From positions 1 to 8,185 of the forward strand of contig CALWBJ010000123.1 in assembly GCA_944376035.1 (NCBI GenBank): a DNA stretch of 8,185 nt, given 5' to 3'. A program made the translations under genes and the position numbers. Positions 1-6,573 of this stretch are shown here, one piece after another; the first letter of the stretch is position 1; every line of letters starts with the position of its first letter. The DNA is from an uncultured Clostridia bacterium. Lineage in GTDB: Bacteria; Bacillota; Clostridia; Christensenellales; Borkfalkiaceae. Under the pieces are notes generated by a model. That model was not told where the DNA came from, did not search any database, and saw nothing but the letters and a program-made list of their open reading frames with translations.

Positions 1-1
1 T

Positions 2-232
2 GCAGAAGTTGGCAAATGCGACATACAGCGTTACAAAGGTTTAGGAGAAATGGATCCCGAACAACTTTGGGAGACTACCATGAACCCCGAAACCAGGACA
101 ATGCTTAAAGTATCCATGGCTGATGCGGTGGATGCAAACGAAACATTCACTATGCTTATGGGAGATAATCCCGAACTTCGCAGGGAGTTTATAGAGCAGA
201 ACGCTAAACTTGTTACAGACCTTGATATATAA
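2..232 (+). CDS. gyrB: DNA gyrase subunit B, C-terminal end (partial)
   Basis: This is the last 76 codons of GyrB; the 5' part lies before the window. GyrB is the ATPase subunit of DNA gyrase, a cytoplasmic type II topoisomerase that introduces negative supercoils. The visible segment is the tail that follows the TOPRIM domain. It carries the hallmark KGLGEMDPEQLWETTMNP, followed by a conserved stretch with RTML and, near the end, RREFIEQNA. The reading frame is open from base 2 to the TAA at 230-232. gyrA begins only 20 nt downstream in the same direction, the order usual in Bacillota, so the two are very probably co-transcribed. The ending DLDI is typical of Gram-positive GyrB. ParE shares the motif, but the adjacent GyrA with a GyrA box favours GyrB. 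Confidence 0.95.
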   Translation, partial: AEVGKCDIQRYKGLGEMDPEQLWETTMNPETRTMLKVSMADAVDANETFTMLMGDNPELRREFIEQNAKLVTDLDI

Positions 233-252
233 TTGCGATAAGGAGAAAATAA

Positions 253-2796
253 ATGGCTAAAAAAGAAATGAGCGCGGAACTTTCCGCAGAGTTTAAAAAT
301 ACCCTCGAAAAGACCAAACTTATAAACGTAGAAGTAAATAACGAAGTAAAGAAATCCTTTATCGCATATGCAATGGCGGTCAACGTGTCGCGAGCAATAC
401 CCGATGTCAGGGACGGACTGAAACCCGTGCACAGACGTATACTTTACGCCATGCACGATATGGGATTGACGAGTGATAAGGCTTATAAAAAATGCGCTAA
501 GATAGTCGGTGAAGTTTTAGGTAAATACCATCCTCACGGAGACAGTTCGGTGTACGACGCGCTTGTTCGTCTTGCGCAGGATTTTTCGATTAACTTTCCG
601 CTTGTAGACGGGCACGGAAACTTCGGTTCGGTAGACGGAGACCCTGCCGCGGCATACAGATATACCGAAGCGCGCCTTTCTAAACTTGCGAGCGAAATGC
701 TCAAAGAAATTGATAAGGATACAGTCGATTTTTATCCAAACTTTGACGATACCGAAATGCAGCCTGTCGTTTTGCCGTCGAGATTCCCGAACATTCTTGT
801 AAACGGCTCGGACGGCATAGCGGTCGGTATGGCGACCAATATTCCTCCGCACAATCTTGAAGAATGTATAAACGGTTGTATAGCCGTTCTTGAAAATCCC
901 GATATAACTACAGAAGAGATAATGGAATATATTCCCGCGCCCGATTATCCTACCGGCGGCGTACTTATGGGACGGGCGGCAATCAAACAGGCATATAAGA
1001 CCGGAAAAGGCGGTTTTGTTCTCCGCGCGAAATGTGATATAGAAGAACATAACGGAAGAGAGCGCATAGTTGTTACGGAATTACCTTATCAGGTAAATAA
1101 GGCAGTGCTTATAAAGACCATAGCGGATATGGTCAAAGATAAGAGAATAGAAGGAATAAGCGATATAAAGGACGAGTCGGACAGGCACGGCCTAAGAATG
1201 GTAATCGACCTTAAAAAGGACGTTAACTCACAGGTTGTTCTGAATACCTTGTATAAACACACGAATTTACAGGTAAAAGGCGGTATTATACTTCTCGCGC
1301 TTGTCGACGGCGAACCCAAGGTAATGGGTATAAAAGAAATACTGCAGCATTACATTGCCCATCAGGAAAGCGTTATCGTAAGGCGCACTAAGTATGACCT
1401 CGCAAAGACCGAGGAACGCGAACACATAGTAAAAGGTCTGGTTATCGCGCTTGCGGATATAGACAGGGTAATAGAGATAATCAAGAAGAGCAGCGACAAA
1501 CAGTCTGCTTGCGACGCTTTAATGTCAGAATTCGAACTCTCCGATAAGCAAGCAAACGCTATTCTTGAAATGCGCTTGCAGAGATTGACGGCAATGGAGG
1601 TCGAAAAATTAAAAGAGGAACTCATCGAACTCGAAAAAATCATAGCAGACCTCAAAGATATTCTTGCCAACGAGTATAGGGTAAAAGAGATAATAAAAGG
1701 CGATTTGATTGAGATAAAGAACAAGTATCCGTCTCCGAGAAAAACCGAACTTTCCTACGATTACGGCGAAATCGATATTGAAGACATGATTCCCGTCGAG
1801 GACGTTGTGGTCAGCATGACGCATATGGGTTATGTAAAACGTCTGCCTTTATCCGAATACAGAACGCAGAGAAGAGGCGGAAGAGGCATTACCGGGCATA
1901 AACCCAAGGAAGAAGACTTCATTGATAATATGTTTATAGCCTCTACTCACGATGATATATTGTTTTTTACCGATAAAGGCAAAGTTTACAGTATAAGGGG
2001 CTATATGATTCCCGAGGCGCAACGTACTGCGAGAGGCAGGGCAATAATAAACCTTATCCAGATAGAGCAGAATGAAAAAGTCTGCGCGATGTTGCCGTTA
2101 AAATCGGGTACGGAAGGATATATTGCCATGGCGACCAAGAACGGACTTATTAAAAAGACTTCTCTCGAAGAGTTTGCCAATATCAGAAAAGTCGGTAAAA
2201 TTGCCATAAATATACTTGACGGCGATGAACTTATTTCCGTTCAGCTTACCGACGGAAAGTCGCAGATAATATTAGCGTCGCATGAAGGTAAATGTATCAG
2301 ATTTGACGAAAACGACGTTCGTCCCACCGGCAGAGGAACACAGGGTGTAAAGAGTATGGAACTTGATGACGATTATATCGTCGATATGGCAGTTATTAAA
2401 GAAGGTTACGAAGTAATTACCATGACAGAGCACGGCTACGGTAAACGCAGTGATATTGACGATTACAGACTGCAGCAGCGCGGCGGTAAAGGTATTAAGG
2501 CAGGCGTGTTCAATGAAAAGACGGGAAAACTTGTAAATCTTAAACTTGTTTCGCCTGATGAAGATATAATGATAATAACAGTTGCGGGTACGGTTATAAG
2601 AGTAGCGTCAACCGACATCAGTTGCATAGGCAGAGCGACGCAGGGCGTCAGGATAATGAAGATAGACGGTTCTGAGGTTTCGAATATAGCGATAACGCCT
2701 AAGAGCGAGGAGGAAGAAAACTCCTCTTCTGACGGGGGAGATTCGGCGGAAGCAACTCAGACAGAGGAAATAGCCGAAACACCTGAGACAAACTAG
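253..2796 (+). CDS. gyrA: DNA gyrase subunit A
   Basis: This is the complete 847-residue DNA-cleaving subunit of gyrase; family members are usually about 820-875 residues. The start is fixed by AAGGAG at 240-245, 7 nt before the ATG. The N-terminal breakage-reunion domain contains the RAIPDVRDGLKPVHRR segment and KYHPHGDSSVYD. The catalytic tyrosine is Y137 in the RYTEARLS motif. The canonical GyrA box QRRGGRG is at residues 539-545 and opens the C-terminal DNA-wrapping beta-pinwheel; this marks it as GyrA and not ParC. A second box-like QQRGGKG lies at 741-747, and GRGTQG and GRATQG turns mark other blades. The quinolone-resistance positions have Ser98 and Asp102, matching the sensitive E. 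coli residues S83 and D87. The last 30 residues form an acidic, Ser/Thr-rich tail, probably disordered. It is read through from gyrB and stops at TAG. Confidence 0.98.
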   Translation: MAKKEMSAELSAEFKNTLEKTKLINVEVNNEVKKSFIAYAMAVNVSRAIPDVRDGLKPVHRRILYAMHDMGLTSDKAYKKCAKIVGEVLGKYHPHGDSSVYDALVRLAQDFSINFPLVDGHGNFGSVDGDPAAAYRYTEARLSKLASEMLKEIDKDTVDFYPNFDDTEMQPVVLPSRFPNILVNGSDGIAVGMATNIPPHNLEECINGCIAVLENPDITTEEIMEYIPAPDYPTGGVLMGRAAIKQAYKTGKGGFVLRAKCDIEEHNGRERIVVTELPYQVNKAVLIKTIADMVKDKRIEGISDIKDESDRHGLRMVIDLKKDVNSQVVLNTLYKHTNLQVKGGIILLALVDGEPKVMGIKEILQHYIAHQESVIVRRTKYDLAKTEEREHIVKGLVIALADIDRVIEIIKKSSDKQSACDALMSEFELSDKQANAILEMRLQRLTAMEVEKLKEELIELEKIIADLKDILANEYRVKEIIKGDLIEIKNKYPSPRKTELSYDYGEIDIEDMIPVEDVVVSMTHMGYVKRLPLSEYRTQRRGGRGITGHKPKEEDFIDNMFIASTHDDILFFTDKGKVYSIRGYMIPEAQRTARGRAIINLIQIEQNEKVCAMLPLKSGTEGYIAMATKNGLIKKTSLEEFANIRKVGKIAINILDGDELISVQLTDGKSQIILASHEGKCIRFDENDVRPTGRGTQGVKSMELDDDYIVDMAVIKEGYEVITMTEHGYGKRSDIDDYRLQQRGGKGIKAGVFNEKTGKLVNLKLVSPDEDIMIITVAGTVIRVASTDISCIGRATQGVRIMKIDGSEVSNIAITPKSEEEENSSSDGGDSAEATQTEEIAETPETN

Positions 2797-2926
2797 TCTG
2801 AAGTAAATCCGTAAAGTTAAAAACACCTTATCTGTCTAAAATACTTTATGGTTAGGGTGATTAATGTTTGAGGATAATCAGAAAAAAGATTTTGAATAAA
2901 GATTTTGAATGCAGACTATTAAAAAG

Positions 2927-2961
2927 AAGCCATCGCCTGTTTACGGGCGATGGCTTTCTGT
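2927..2961 (+). terminator. Intrinsic terminator of gyrBA
   Basis: The inverted repeat AAGCCATCGCC (2927-2937) pairs with GGCGATGGCTT (2946-2956). This gives an 11-bp GC-rich stem and an 8-nt loop, followed by TTTCTGTATTT. The stem is strong against the AT-rich background. The T-tract is interrupted, so termination may be incomplete. Its position about 130 nt after the gyrA stop makes it the likely end of the gyrB-gyrA transcript. Confidence 0.8.
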
Positions 2962-3031
2962 ATTTCAGGATGAATTGAAAATGATTGCGTATTGTTATTC
3001 CTTAGCATAAAAAAAGTTAGTTTCAAGGCGC

Positions 3032-3061
3032 TTTACATAATTCAAAGATAATAAATATAAG
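3032..3061 (+). promoter_or_regulatory. Weak promoter candidate downstream of gyrA
   Basis: TTTACA at 3032-3037 and TATAAG at 3056-3061 are separated by 18 nt, giving five of six matches to each sigma-A hexamer. No ORF follows. If real, it would start an RNA near 3068 that runs through the hairpin cluster at 3073-3126 to the T-rich terminator at 3348-3355. In DNA this AT-rich such matches arise easily by chance. Confidence 0.25.
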
Positions 3062-3072
3062 AATATAAAAGG

Positions 3073-3126
3073 GTCAAGTATGACAAGGATGTTACTGCGT
3101 AACAGTAAAGTGAAATTCACGATCCT
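3073..3126 (+). ncRNA. Possible structured RNA, three-way-junction-like hairpin cluster
   Basis: Several short helices pack without long linkers. GTCA (3073-3076) pairs with TGAC (3081-3084). AGGAT (3086-3090) pairs with ATCCT (3122-3126) as an outer helix. This encloses TTACTG/CAGTAA (3092-3097 with 3103-3108, loop CGTAA) and GTG/CAC (3110-3112 with 3118-3120, extendable to GTGAA/TTCAC). Together they draw a compact three-way junction. I do not recognise it as any known riboswitch or small RNA. The stems are short, so the call is tentative and covers only the folded part; any transcript would be longer. Confidence 0.2.
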
Positions 3127-3326
3127 ATAAAACCGAATTTTATAATACGGCAAAATTTATAGAAATCAGATAAAGTTTTATTTAATTTTTGAGTTTACAG
3201 ATTTACATAACAAAAATACTAAAAAACTTTAAATAAGAATAACTTATAAAGAAGAAAAATGGATAAAACTTTTTGAGATAGTTTTTGCCTTACTTTTTTG
3301 ATTGCTGTTTTTGATTCTCGGAAAAT

Positions 3327-3355
3327 AAAAACCACCATATCTGGTGGTTTTTTTT
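3327..3355. terminator. Bidirectional intrinsic terminator
   Basis: ACCACCA (3331-3337) pairs with TGGTGGT (3342-3348) around a TATC loop, and flanking A/T pairs extend the stem. On the plus strand it is followed by eight T residues (3348-3355). On the minus strand it is followed by TTTTTATTTT. It therefore works in both directions. It begins immediately beyond the CCA end of tRNA-Thr and is the obvious terminator of that minus-strand gene. The better T-tract faces the plus strand, where the only upstream candidates are gyrA read-through or the possible RNA. Confidence 0.85.
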
Positions 3356-3430
3356 GGAGCTGCTAACCGGATTCGAACCGGTGACCTCGTCCTTACCAAG
3401 GACGTGCTCTACCTGCTGAGCCATAGCAGC
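3355..3430 (-). tRNA. tRNA-Thr (anticodon GGU)
   Basis: This 76-nt cloverleaf is read on the minus strand. The acceptor stem GCTGCTA/TAGCAGC is fully paired. The D-arm is GCTC-AGCAGGTA-GAGC. The anticodon arm CGTCC-TTGGTAA-GGACG has anticodon GGT at 3397-3395. The variable loop is AGGTC and the T-arm is ACCGG-TTCGAAT-CCGGT. The discriminator base is U73 and the CCA tail is encoded in the gene (3357-3355). The anticodon reads threonine codons ACC and ACU. A consensus promoter lies upstream (3533-3561) and a terminator directly follows, so it is a single-gene transcript. No canonical mismatch or intron is seen. Confidence 0.97.
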
Positions 3431-3532
3431 AATTTTGGAATGACAATAAAAATATATTTGCCTTTTATGAAAATAAGTTTAATATAATTTTTATTTTATA
3501 TTTAACGAAGCATTCCCGTAAAACGCTTAACT

Positions 3533-3561
3533 ATTATATAAAATAAATAGCGCTTTGTCAA
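3533..3561 (-). promoter_or_regulatory. Consensus sigma-A promoter for tRNA-Thr
   Basis: On the minus strand TTGACA (3561-3556) and TATAAT (3538-3533) are spaced by exactly 17 nt, a perfect match to the sigma-70/sigma-A consensus. Transcription would begin near 3526, about 95 nt before the mature tRNA end at 3430. This gives a precursor leader for RNase P to remove. No other gene lies downstream on this strand before the terminator. Confidence 0.85.
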
Positions 3562-3618
3562 TATAAATAAGGCATAAAAAAATAAAAAATTTGTTTTATT
3601 TTTATCCGTTAATATTGA

Positions 3619-3647
3619 TTTTCAAAAAATTTGTGTTAAACTATAAT
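3619..3647 (+). promoter_or_regulatory. Probable promoter of the flavoprotein gene
   Basis: TATAAT at 3642-3647 is a perfect -10 hexamer. With 17-nt spacing the -35 is TTTTCA (3619-3624), four of six to consensus. The start point would be near 3654, giving a short leader of about 20 nt that contains the ribosome binding site at 3664-3669. It is back-to-back with the tRNA-Thr promoter. Confidence 0.6.
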
Positions 3648-3675
3648 CAATAATTCTGAAATCGAGGAGAATAAA

Positions 3676-4296
3676 ATGAAAGTACTTTTATTAAACGGAA
3701 GTCCGCATGAAAAAGGAACTACGTTCAGGGCGCTGAGTGAAGTGGCCAAAGCACTTAATGAGTGCGGGATAGAAACCGAAATAATGACTGTTGGAAATAA
3801 AGCGATAAGCGGATGTAATGCTTGCGGTGGCTGTGCAGAAAGCGGAGTTTGCATAAAACCTGATAAAATTGTTAGTGAAGTTGCTGATAAAATAAGCGCG
3901 GCGGACGGTTTGGTAGTCGGAAGTCCCGTTTATTACGCATCACTTAACGGGACGTTGAAGAGTCTGCTTGACAGAGTATTTTATTCCAAAAAATCGTTTG
4001 CGTATAAACCTGCGGCGGCAGTCGCTGTTGCAAGAAGAGCAGGGACGACGGCAACTTTGGATATAATAAACAAATATTTTATGATAAGTAATATGCCGGT
4101 TGTTTCTTCAAGTTACTGGAATATGGTTTTCGGAAGAAACGGTGTAGATGCGGAAAAAGACGAAGAGGGAATGCAGACGATGCGTAATCTCGGTAAGAAT
4201 ATGGCGTGGCTTATAAAATGTATAAATGCCGGTAAAGAAAAAGGGATTGATTTTCCTGAAACGGAAAGCGGCGCAAGAACTAATTTTACAAGATAA
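3676..4296 (+). CDS. Flavodoxin-family NAD(P)H-dependent FMN reductase, iron-sulfur flavoprotein-like
   Basis: This 206-residue cytoplasmic protein has a flavodoxin-like fold and probably binds FMN and transfers electrons from NAD(P)H or a ferredoxin. The N-terminus shows beta-1 and the FMN phosphate loop (LLLNGSPHEKGTT, residues 4-16). VVGSPVYYASLNGTLKSLLDR, at about 80-100, is the second flavin-contacting segment. Between them is C47-x2-C50-x2-C53-x5-C59, the compact cysteine pattern of iron-sulfur flavoproteins (Isf), which ligate a 4Fe-4S cluster. The C-terminal part, with RRAGTT and SSSYWNMVFG, matches a common clostridial flavodoxin-family group. GAGGAG at 3664-3669 sets the ATG. It is monocistronic, between its own promoter and the palindrome at 4421-4460. 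The natural substrate cannot be read from the sequence. Confidence 0.85.
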   Translation: MKVLLLNGSPHEKGTTFRALSEVAKALNECGIETEIMTVGNKAISGCNACGGCAESGVCIKPDKIVSEVADKISAADGLVVGSPVYYASLNGTLKSLLDRVFYSKKSFAYKPAAAVAVARRAGTTATLDIINKYFMISNMPVVSSSYWNMVFGRNGVDAEKDEEGMQTMRNLGKNMAWLIKCINAGKEKGIDFPETESGARTNFTR

Positions 4297-4420
4297 GTAA
4301 TTCCCGATTTTATTCAAAGTTCACGATACTTTTTCAGGGTCTAATGTTGTTATTAAACAAAGGTTTGCAGAAATCAAAAATTCAGGTATTTTAAACTTAC
4401 CTAATATTAAGTAATTGAAT

Positions 4421-4460
4421 ACCTTGCGCCAGCGCTGAATATTCAGCGCTGGCGCAAGGT
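4421..4460. repeat. Perfect 40-bp palindrome, possible bidirectional terminator
   Basis: Two 20-bp arms are exact reverse complements with no spacer, meeting at 4440/4441. The left arm begins ACCTTGCGCC and continues AGCGCTGAAT. As RNA it would fold into a 17-bp GC-rich stem with an AAUAUU loop. It sits between the convergent flavoprotein and membrane-protein genes, where a two-way terminator is expected. On the plus strand TATTTTCTT follows; on the minus strand the following ATTCAATTAC is a poor T-tract. Each arm also contains the small palindrome AGCGCT. A dyad protein-binding site or a dispersed palindromic repeat are alternatives. Confidence 0.75.
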
Positions 4461-4552
4461 TATTTTCTTAAAAACATTATTTTCAGCAATGAAAGTATTA
4501 TATAAATTAAGTATATATTTATATAATTATAAATGAAAATATGAAAACCTAA

Positions 4553-5125
4553 TCAATCGGGAAGGGTAAACCATCTGAACTGTTTTCCTATAAAAATACC
4601 TGAAAGGATTGTTATGCCTAAGGCTGAAATGAATCCAAGGGTTTTAAGTCCGTTTAGTATATCCTGTCCGGAAGTCAGAACCATGTAACCCATTCCGATA
4701 ATATATACTATAAACGAGAGCATTATAATCAGCATTGCGAATCCCGCAAGAATACTGAAAATTCTGCAAAGTATCCGGAAAAGGTTAAGTCTGAAAATTG
4801 CGAGTAAAAATGCGAGAGCAATATCTGCTGCTAAAATTATAAAGTAGCCATAAACAGAGAATTTAAATGCTGTTTCAATATATTTTGCGATGTCGGGAGT
4901 AATCTGAGGAATTATTGAGCAAAAAGATTCCACCGCCATGCTTCCGTAGTTTAGAAAAGATGAGTCTCCCGTTATGGGCAATAACTTATAAGTATAAACG
5001 ATTCCTGCTTCCGTTCCGATCGAAAAGGGGACAAAACAGGCGCAAAGACCTATAAGTGCGCCGATTATGGTAAAAATGCATTTACCTATGGAAACGCATT
5101 TTCCTTTACTGTTTTCGTTATCCAT
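4553..5125 (-). CDS. Hypothetical four-helix membrane protein
   Basis: I do not recognise this 190-residue protein. It has a short charged N-terminus (MDNENSKGK) and then about four hydrophobic helices: residues 16-37, 89-111, 122-148 and 161-181. A loop of about 50 residues lies between helices 1 and 2 (TEAGIVYTYKLLPITGD and onward). A positive stretch around R112-R121 lies between helices 2 and 3. No catalytic motif or lipobox is visible. AAGGAG at 5137-5132, 6 nt before the ATG, is a strong ribosome binding site. It starts 26 nt after the stop of the AlkD-type gene in the same direction and is probably the last gene of that transcript. An integral membrane location is well supported; the function is unknown. 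Confidence 0.75.
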   Translation of the reverse strand: MDNENSKGKCVSIGKCIFTIIGALIGLCACFVPFSIGTEAGIVYTYKLLPITGDSSFLNYGSMAVESFCSIIPQITPDIAKYIETAFKFSVYGYFIILAADIALAFLLAIFRLNLFRILCRIFSILAGFAMLIIMLSFIVYIIGMGYMVLTSGQDILNGLKTLGFISALGITILSGIFIGKQFRWFTLPD

Positions 5126-5151
5126 TTTTTTCTCCTTAGAGTATATTGTTC

Positions 5152-5838
5152 TTAATTCTTTATTTTGAGAGATTTAAGATAAGATTTTTTGTCTTCGGTC
5201 AATCTGAAACTTTCGGTAGCCTTCTGTAAAGCCTTGTTATGTATGAATTTGTTGTAGCGCGGTTTAACGAACGCTTGAACGGCGACGCTGTAATCTTTAA
5301 TCAGAAGTACGCTTAAAAGCCAACTTGCAGCCATATTTACGTAATAATTGTCAGAGCAAACGCCGTCAAGAAGGGTAAGAATTTCATGCGTATATTCAGG
5401 AGTGGTAAAAAAATCAAGTAACGAGACTATTCCTACGCGGACGGTGTAAGGTCTATCCGACGAAAGCCAGATTTTTATTTTATTAAAGATTTCATGCTTG
5501 TTTTTTGAAAAAATTTTCATTCCCGCCACGGTGCTGTCGCATACTGCCCAATTATCTATCATGGGTAAAAACTGCTCGAATAAATCTGTAATTTCATTGA
5601 AATTTTCTTTAAGCAATCCGAGTATAAGTCCGTGGAGCATGAATTCTTCGTAATAAAAATGTTTTTCGTTAATAAAAGTTTTATATGTTCCGTCAAGAAC
5701 GGCGGATTTTGCTATTTTTTTTATTAAGGGAGTTCTCACTCCCATAATCTCATAAGCGGTATCGGGAATAAGTTTTTTTGAAAACTCCCTGTAAACGGGG
5801 TCTGTATTTTCCTTTAATTTTTCTGTAAGTATATTCAT
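5152..5838 (-). CDS. AlkD-type DNA alkylation repair enzyme (HEAT-like DNA glycosylase)
   Basis: This 228-residue protein belongs to the AlkD family of DNA glycosylases built from HEAT-like helical repeats, which excise N3- and N7-alkylated purines. Family marks in order are: IMGVRTPLIKKIAK (31-44); DNWAVCDS (95-102); RVGIVSLL (134-141); NYYVNMAASWLLS (164-176); and HNKALQKATESFR (200-212). The key residues known in Bacillus cereus AlkD (W109, D113, R148, W187) correspond by alignment to W97, D101, R134 and W173, so it should be active. The length is close to the family norm. It lies 84 nt after the nucleosidase gene and 26 nt before the membrane-protein gene. No Shine-Dalgarno sequence is visible before the ATG (the preceding bases are TTTTATCACA), yet homologous sequence begins right at this start. 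Confidence 0.9.
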   Translation of the reverse strand: MNILTEKLKENTDPVYREFSKKLIPDTAYEIMGVRTPLIKKIAKSAVLDGTYKTFINEKHFYYEEFMLHGLILGLLKENFNEITDLFEQFLPMIDNWAVCDSTVAGMKIFSKNKHEIFNKIKIWLSSDRPYTVRVGIVSLLDFFTTPEYTHEILTLLDGVCSDNYYVNMAASWLLSVLLIKDYSVAVQAFVKPRYNKFIHNKALQKATESFRLTEDKKSYLKSLKIKN

Positions 5839-5922
5839 TGTGATAAAATATAAATTTATAGATTTTCGGTTAGTGGGGAAATTATTTTTAATGAAAGAAA
5901 TAATTTATGCTTAACCATGTAA

Positions 5923-6573
5923 TCAAAGCACACCGAATATTTTTTCCAGTTCGGCAGGGAAGCCCGCGCATACTTTCATATTATTTTCATGGTATTGAGC
6001 GGCGGGTTTACTATAAATATCCGTAACGCCTTTGAGCATTATTAACTTTATAGCGTTCGCTGTACAGACCTGGGCTATCGCGCCGCCCTCCATATCTCTG
6101 AGCGAGCAACCGATTCTGTTTACCGTTAGAATATCCTCTTTTTTATTGGAGAATCTGTCTGCCGTAGCAAGACTGACGGTTTTGAAAGAATCAAGATTAA
6201 GAGTATAAGTTTTGAAAAGAACCGTATCAAAAGCGGATATATAACCGATAGGAACGTTTTCTATAGCCGTTATATCGAAATCGTACTGACAAGCGCCGTC
6301 AATAATATAATATGCGAAAACCTCAACGTTGTCATTCGCTCCGCCCGCCGTTCCGAAGTTGATTATATATTCGGGTGAAAATCTGTCGATAACTGCCTGG
6401 GTTGAAAGAGAAGCGTTTACTTTGCCGACTCCGCTTATAATCAGTACGACTTCTTTCCCGAAAAGAATGCCGCTTACTGTTTTTTTGCCGCAGAGAGTAA
6501 AAGATTTTTTGTTTTCTATTTTTTCCGTAACTTTTTCCGCTTCACATTCGAGCGCGACTACAAGAGCAATCAT
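5923..6573 (-). CDS. mtnN: 5'-methylthioadenosine/S-adenosylhomocysteine nucleosidase family protein
   Basis: This 216-residue protein is of the MTAN/Pfs type in the purine nucleoside phosphorylase superfamily. Such enzymes cleave adenine from methylthioadenosine and S-adenosylhomocysteine, clearing SAM by-products in the cytoplasm and yielding S-ribosylhomocysteine. Visible features are: the opening strand and acidic residues LVVALECEAEK, where E11 matches E. coli E12; ISGVGKVNAS (46-55); INFGTAGG (71-78); YDFDITA (97-103); DMEGGAIAQVC (160-170) with E162 matching E174; and KGVTDIYSKP (181-190) with D185 matching D197. It is slightly shorter than the usual 230 residues, with a compressed middle. 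The start follows a weak GGTGA and lies about 43 nt after the predicted transcription start of a consensus promoter. It heads the minus-strand unit. Another member of the superfamily with a different nucleoside substrate is possible. Confidence 0.83.
   Translation of the reverse strand: MIALVVALECEAEKVTEKIENKKSFTLCGKKTVSGILFGKEVVLIISGVGKVNASLSTQAVIDRFSPEYIINFGTAGGANDNVEVFAYYIIDGACQYDFDITAIENVPIGYISAFDTVLFKTYTLNLDSFKTVSLATADRFSNKKEDILTVNRIGCSLRDMEGGAIAQVCTANAIKLIMLKGVTDIYSKPAAQYHENNMKVCAGFPAELEKIFGVL

Larger units (their letters stand above)
2797..3354. other. 558-bp gap between gyrA and tRNA-Thr, no protein gene
   Basis: This is a long AT-rich stretch with no credible protein-coding ORF on either strand. 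It contains, in order: an 11-codon ORF at 2864-2899 (start preceded by AGGGTGA, probably chance); a perfect tandem duplication of AAAGATTTTGAAT at 2885-2910; the gyrA terminator (2927-2961); a weak promoter candidate at 3032-3061; clustered short hairpins at 3073-3126; and a bidirectional terminator at 3327-3355. The segment between 3130 and 3325 is almost pure A/T with nothing I can recognise. It may be an untranslated spacer, a small RNA gene or the remains of a lost gene. Confidence 0.7.

Noticed and set aside
31..456. 141-codon minus-strand frame across the gyrB end and gyrA start
   Set aside because: It overlaps two certain genes including their junction and shows no family resemblance.
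517..1050. 177-codon open frame antisense to gyrA, and similar antisense frames at 1089-1319, 1362-1724, 1609-1824, 2001-2207 and 2608-2826
   Set aside because: They lie entirely or almost entirely within gyrA on the other strand, encode no recognisable domain and are explained by the codon composition of a long real gene.
3578..3603. AAAAATAAAA/TTTTATTTTT inverted repeat between the tRNA and flavoprotein promoters
   Set aside because: It is made only of A/T pairs in A/T-only surroundings, so it is expected by composition; no further support.
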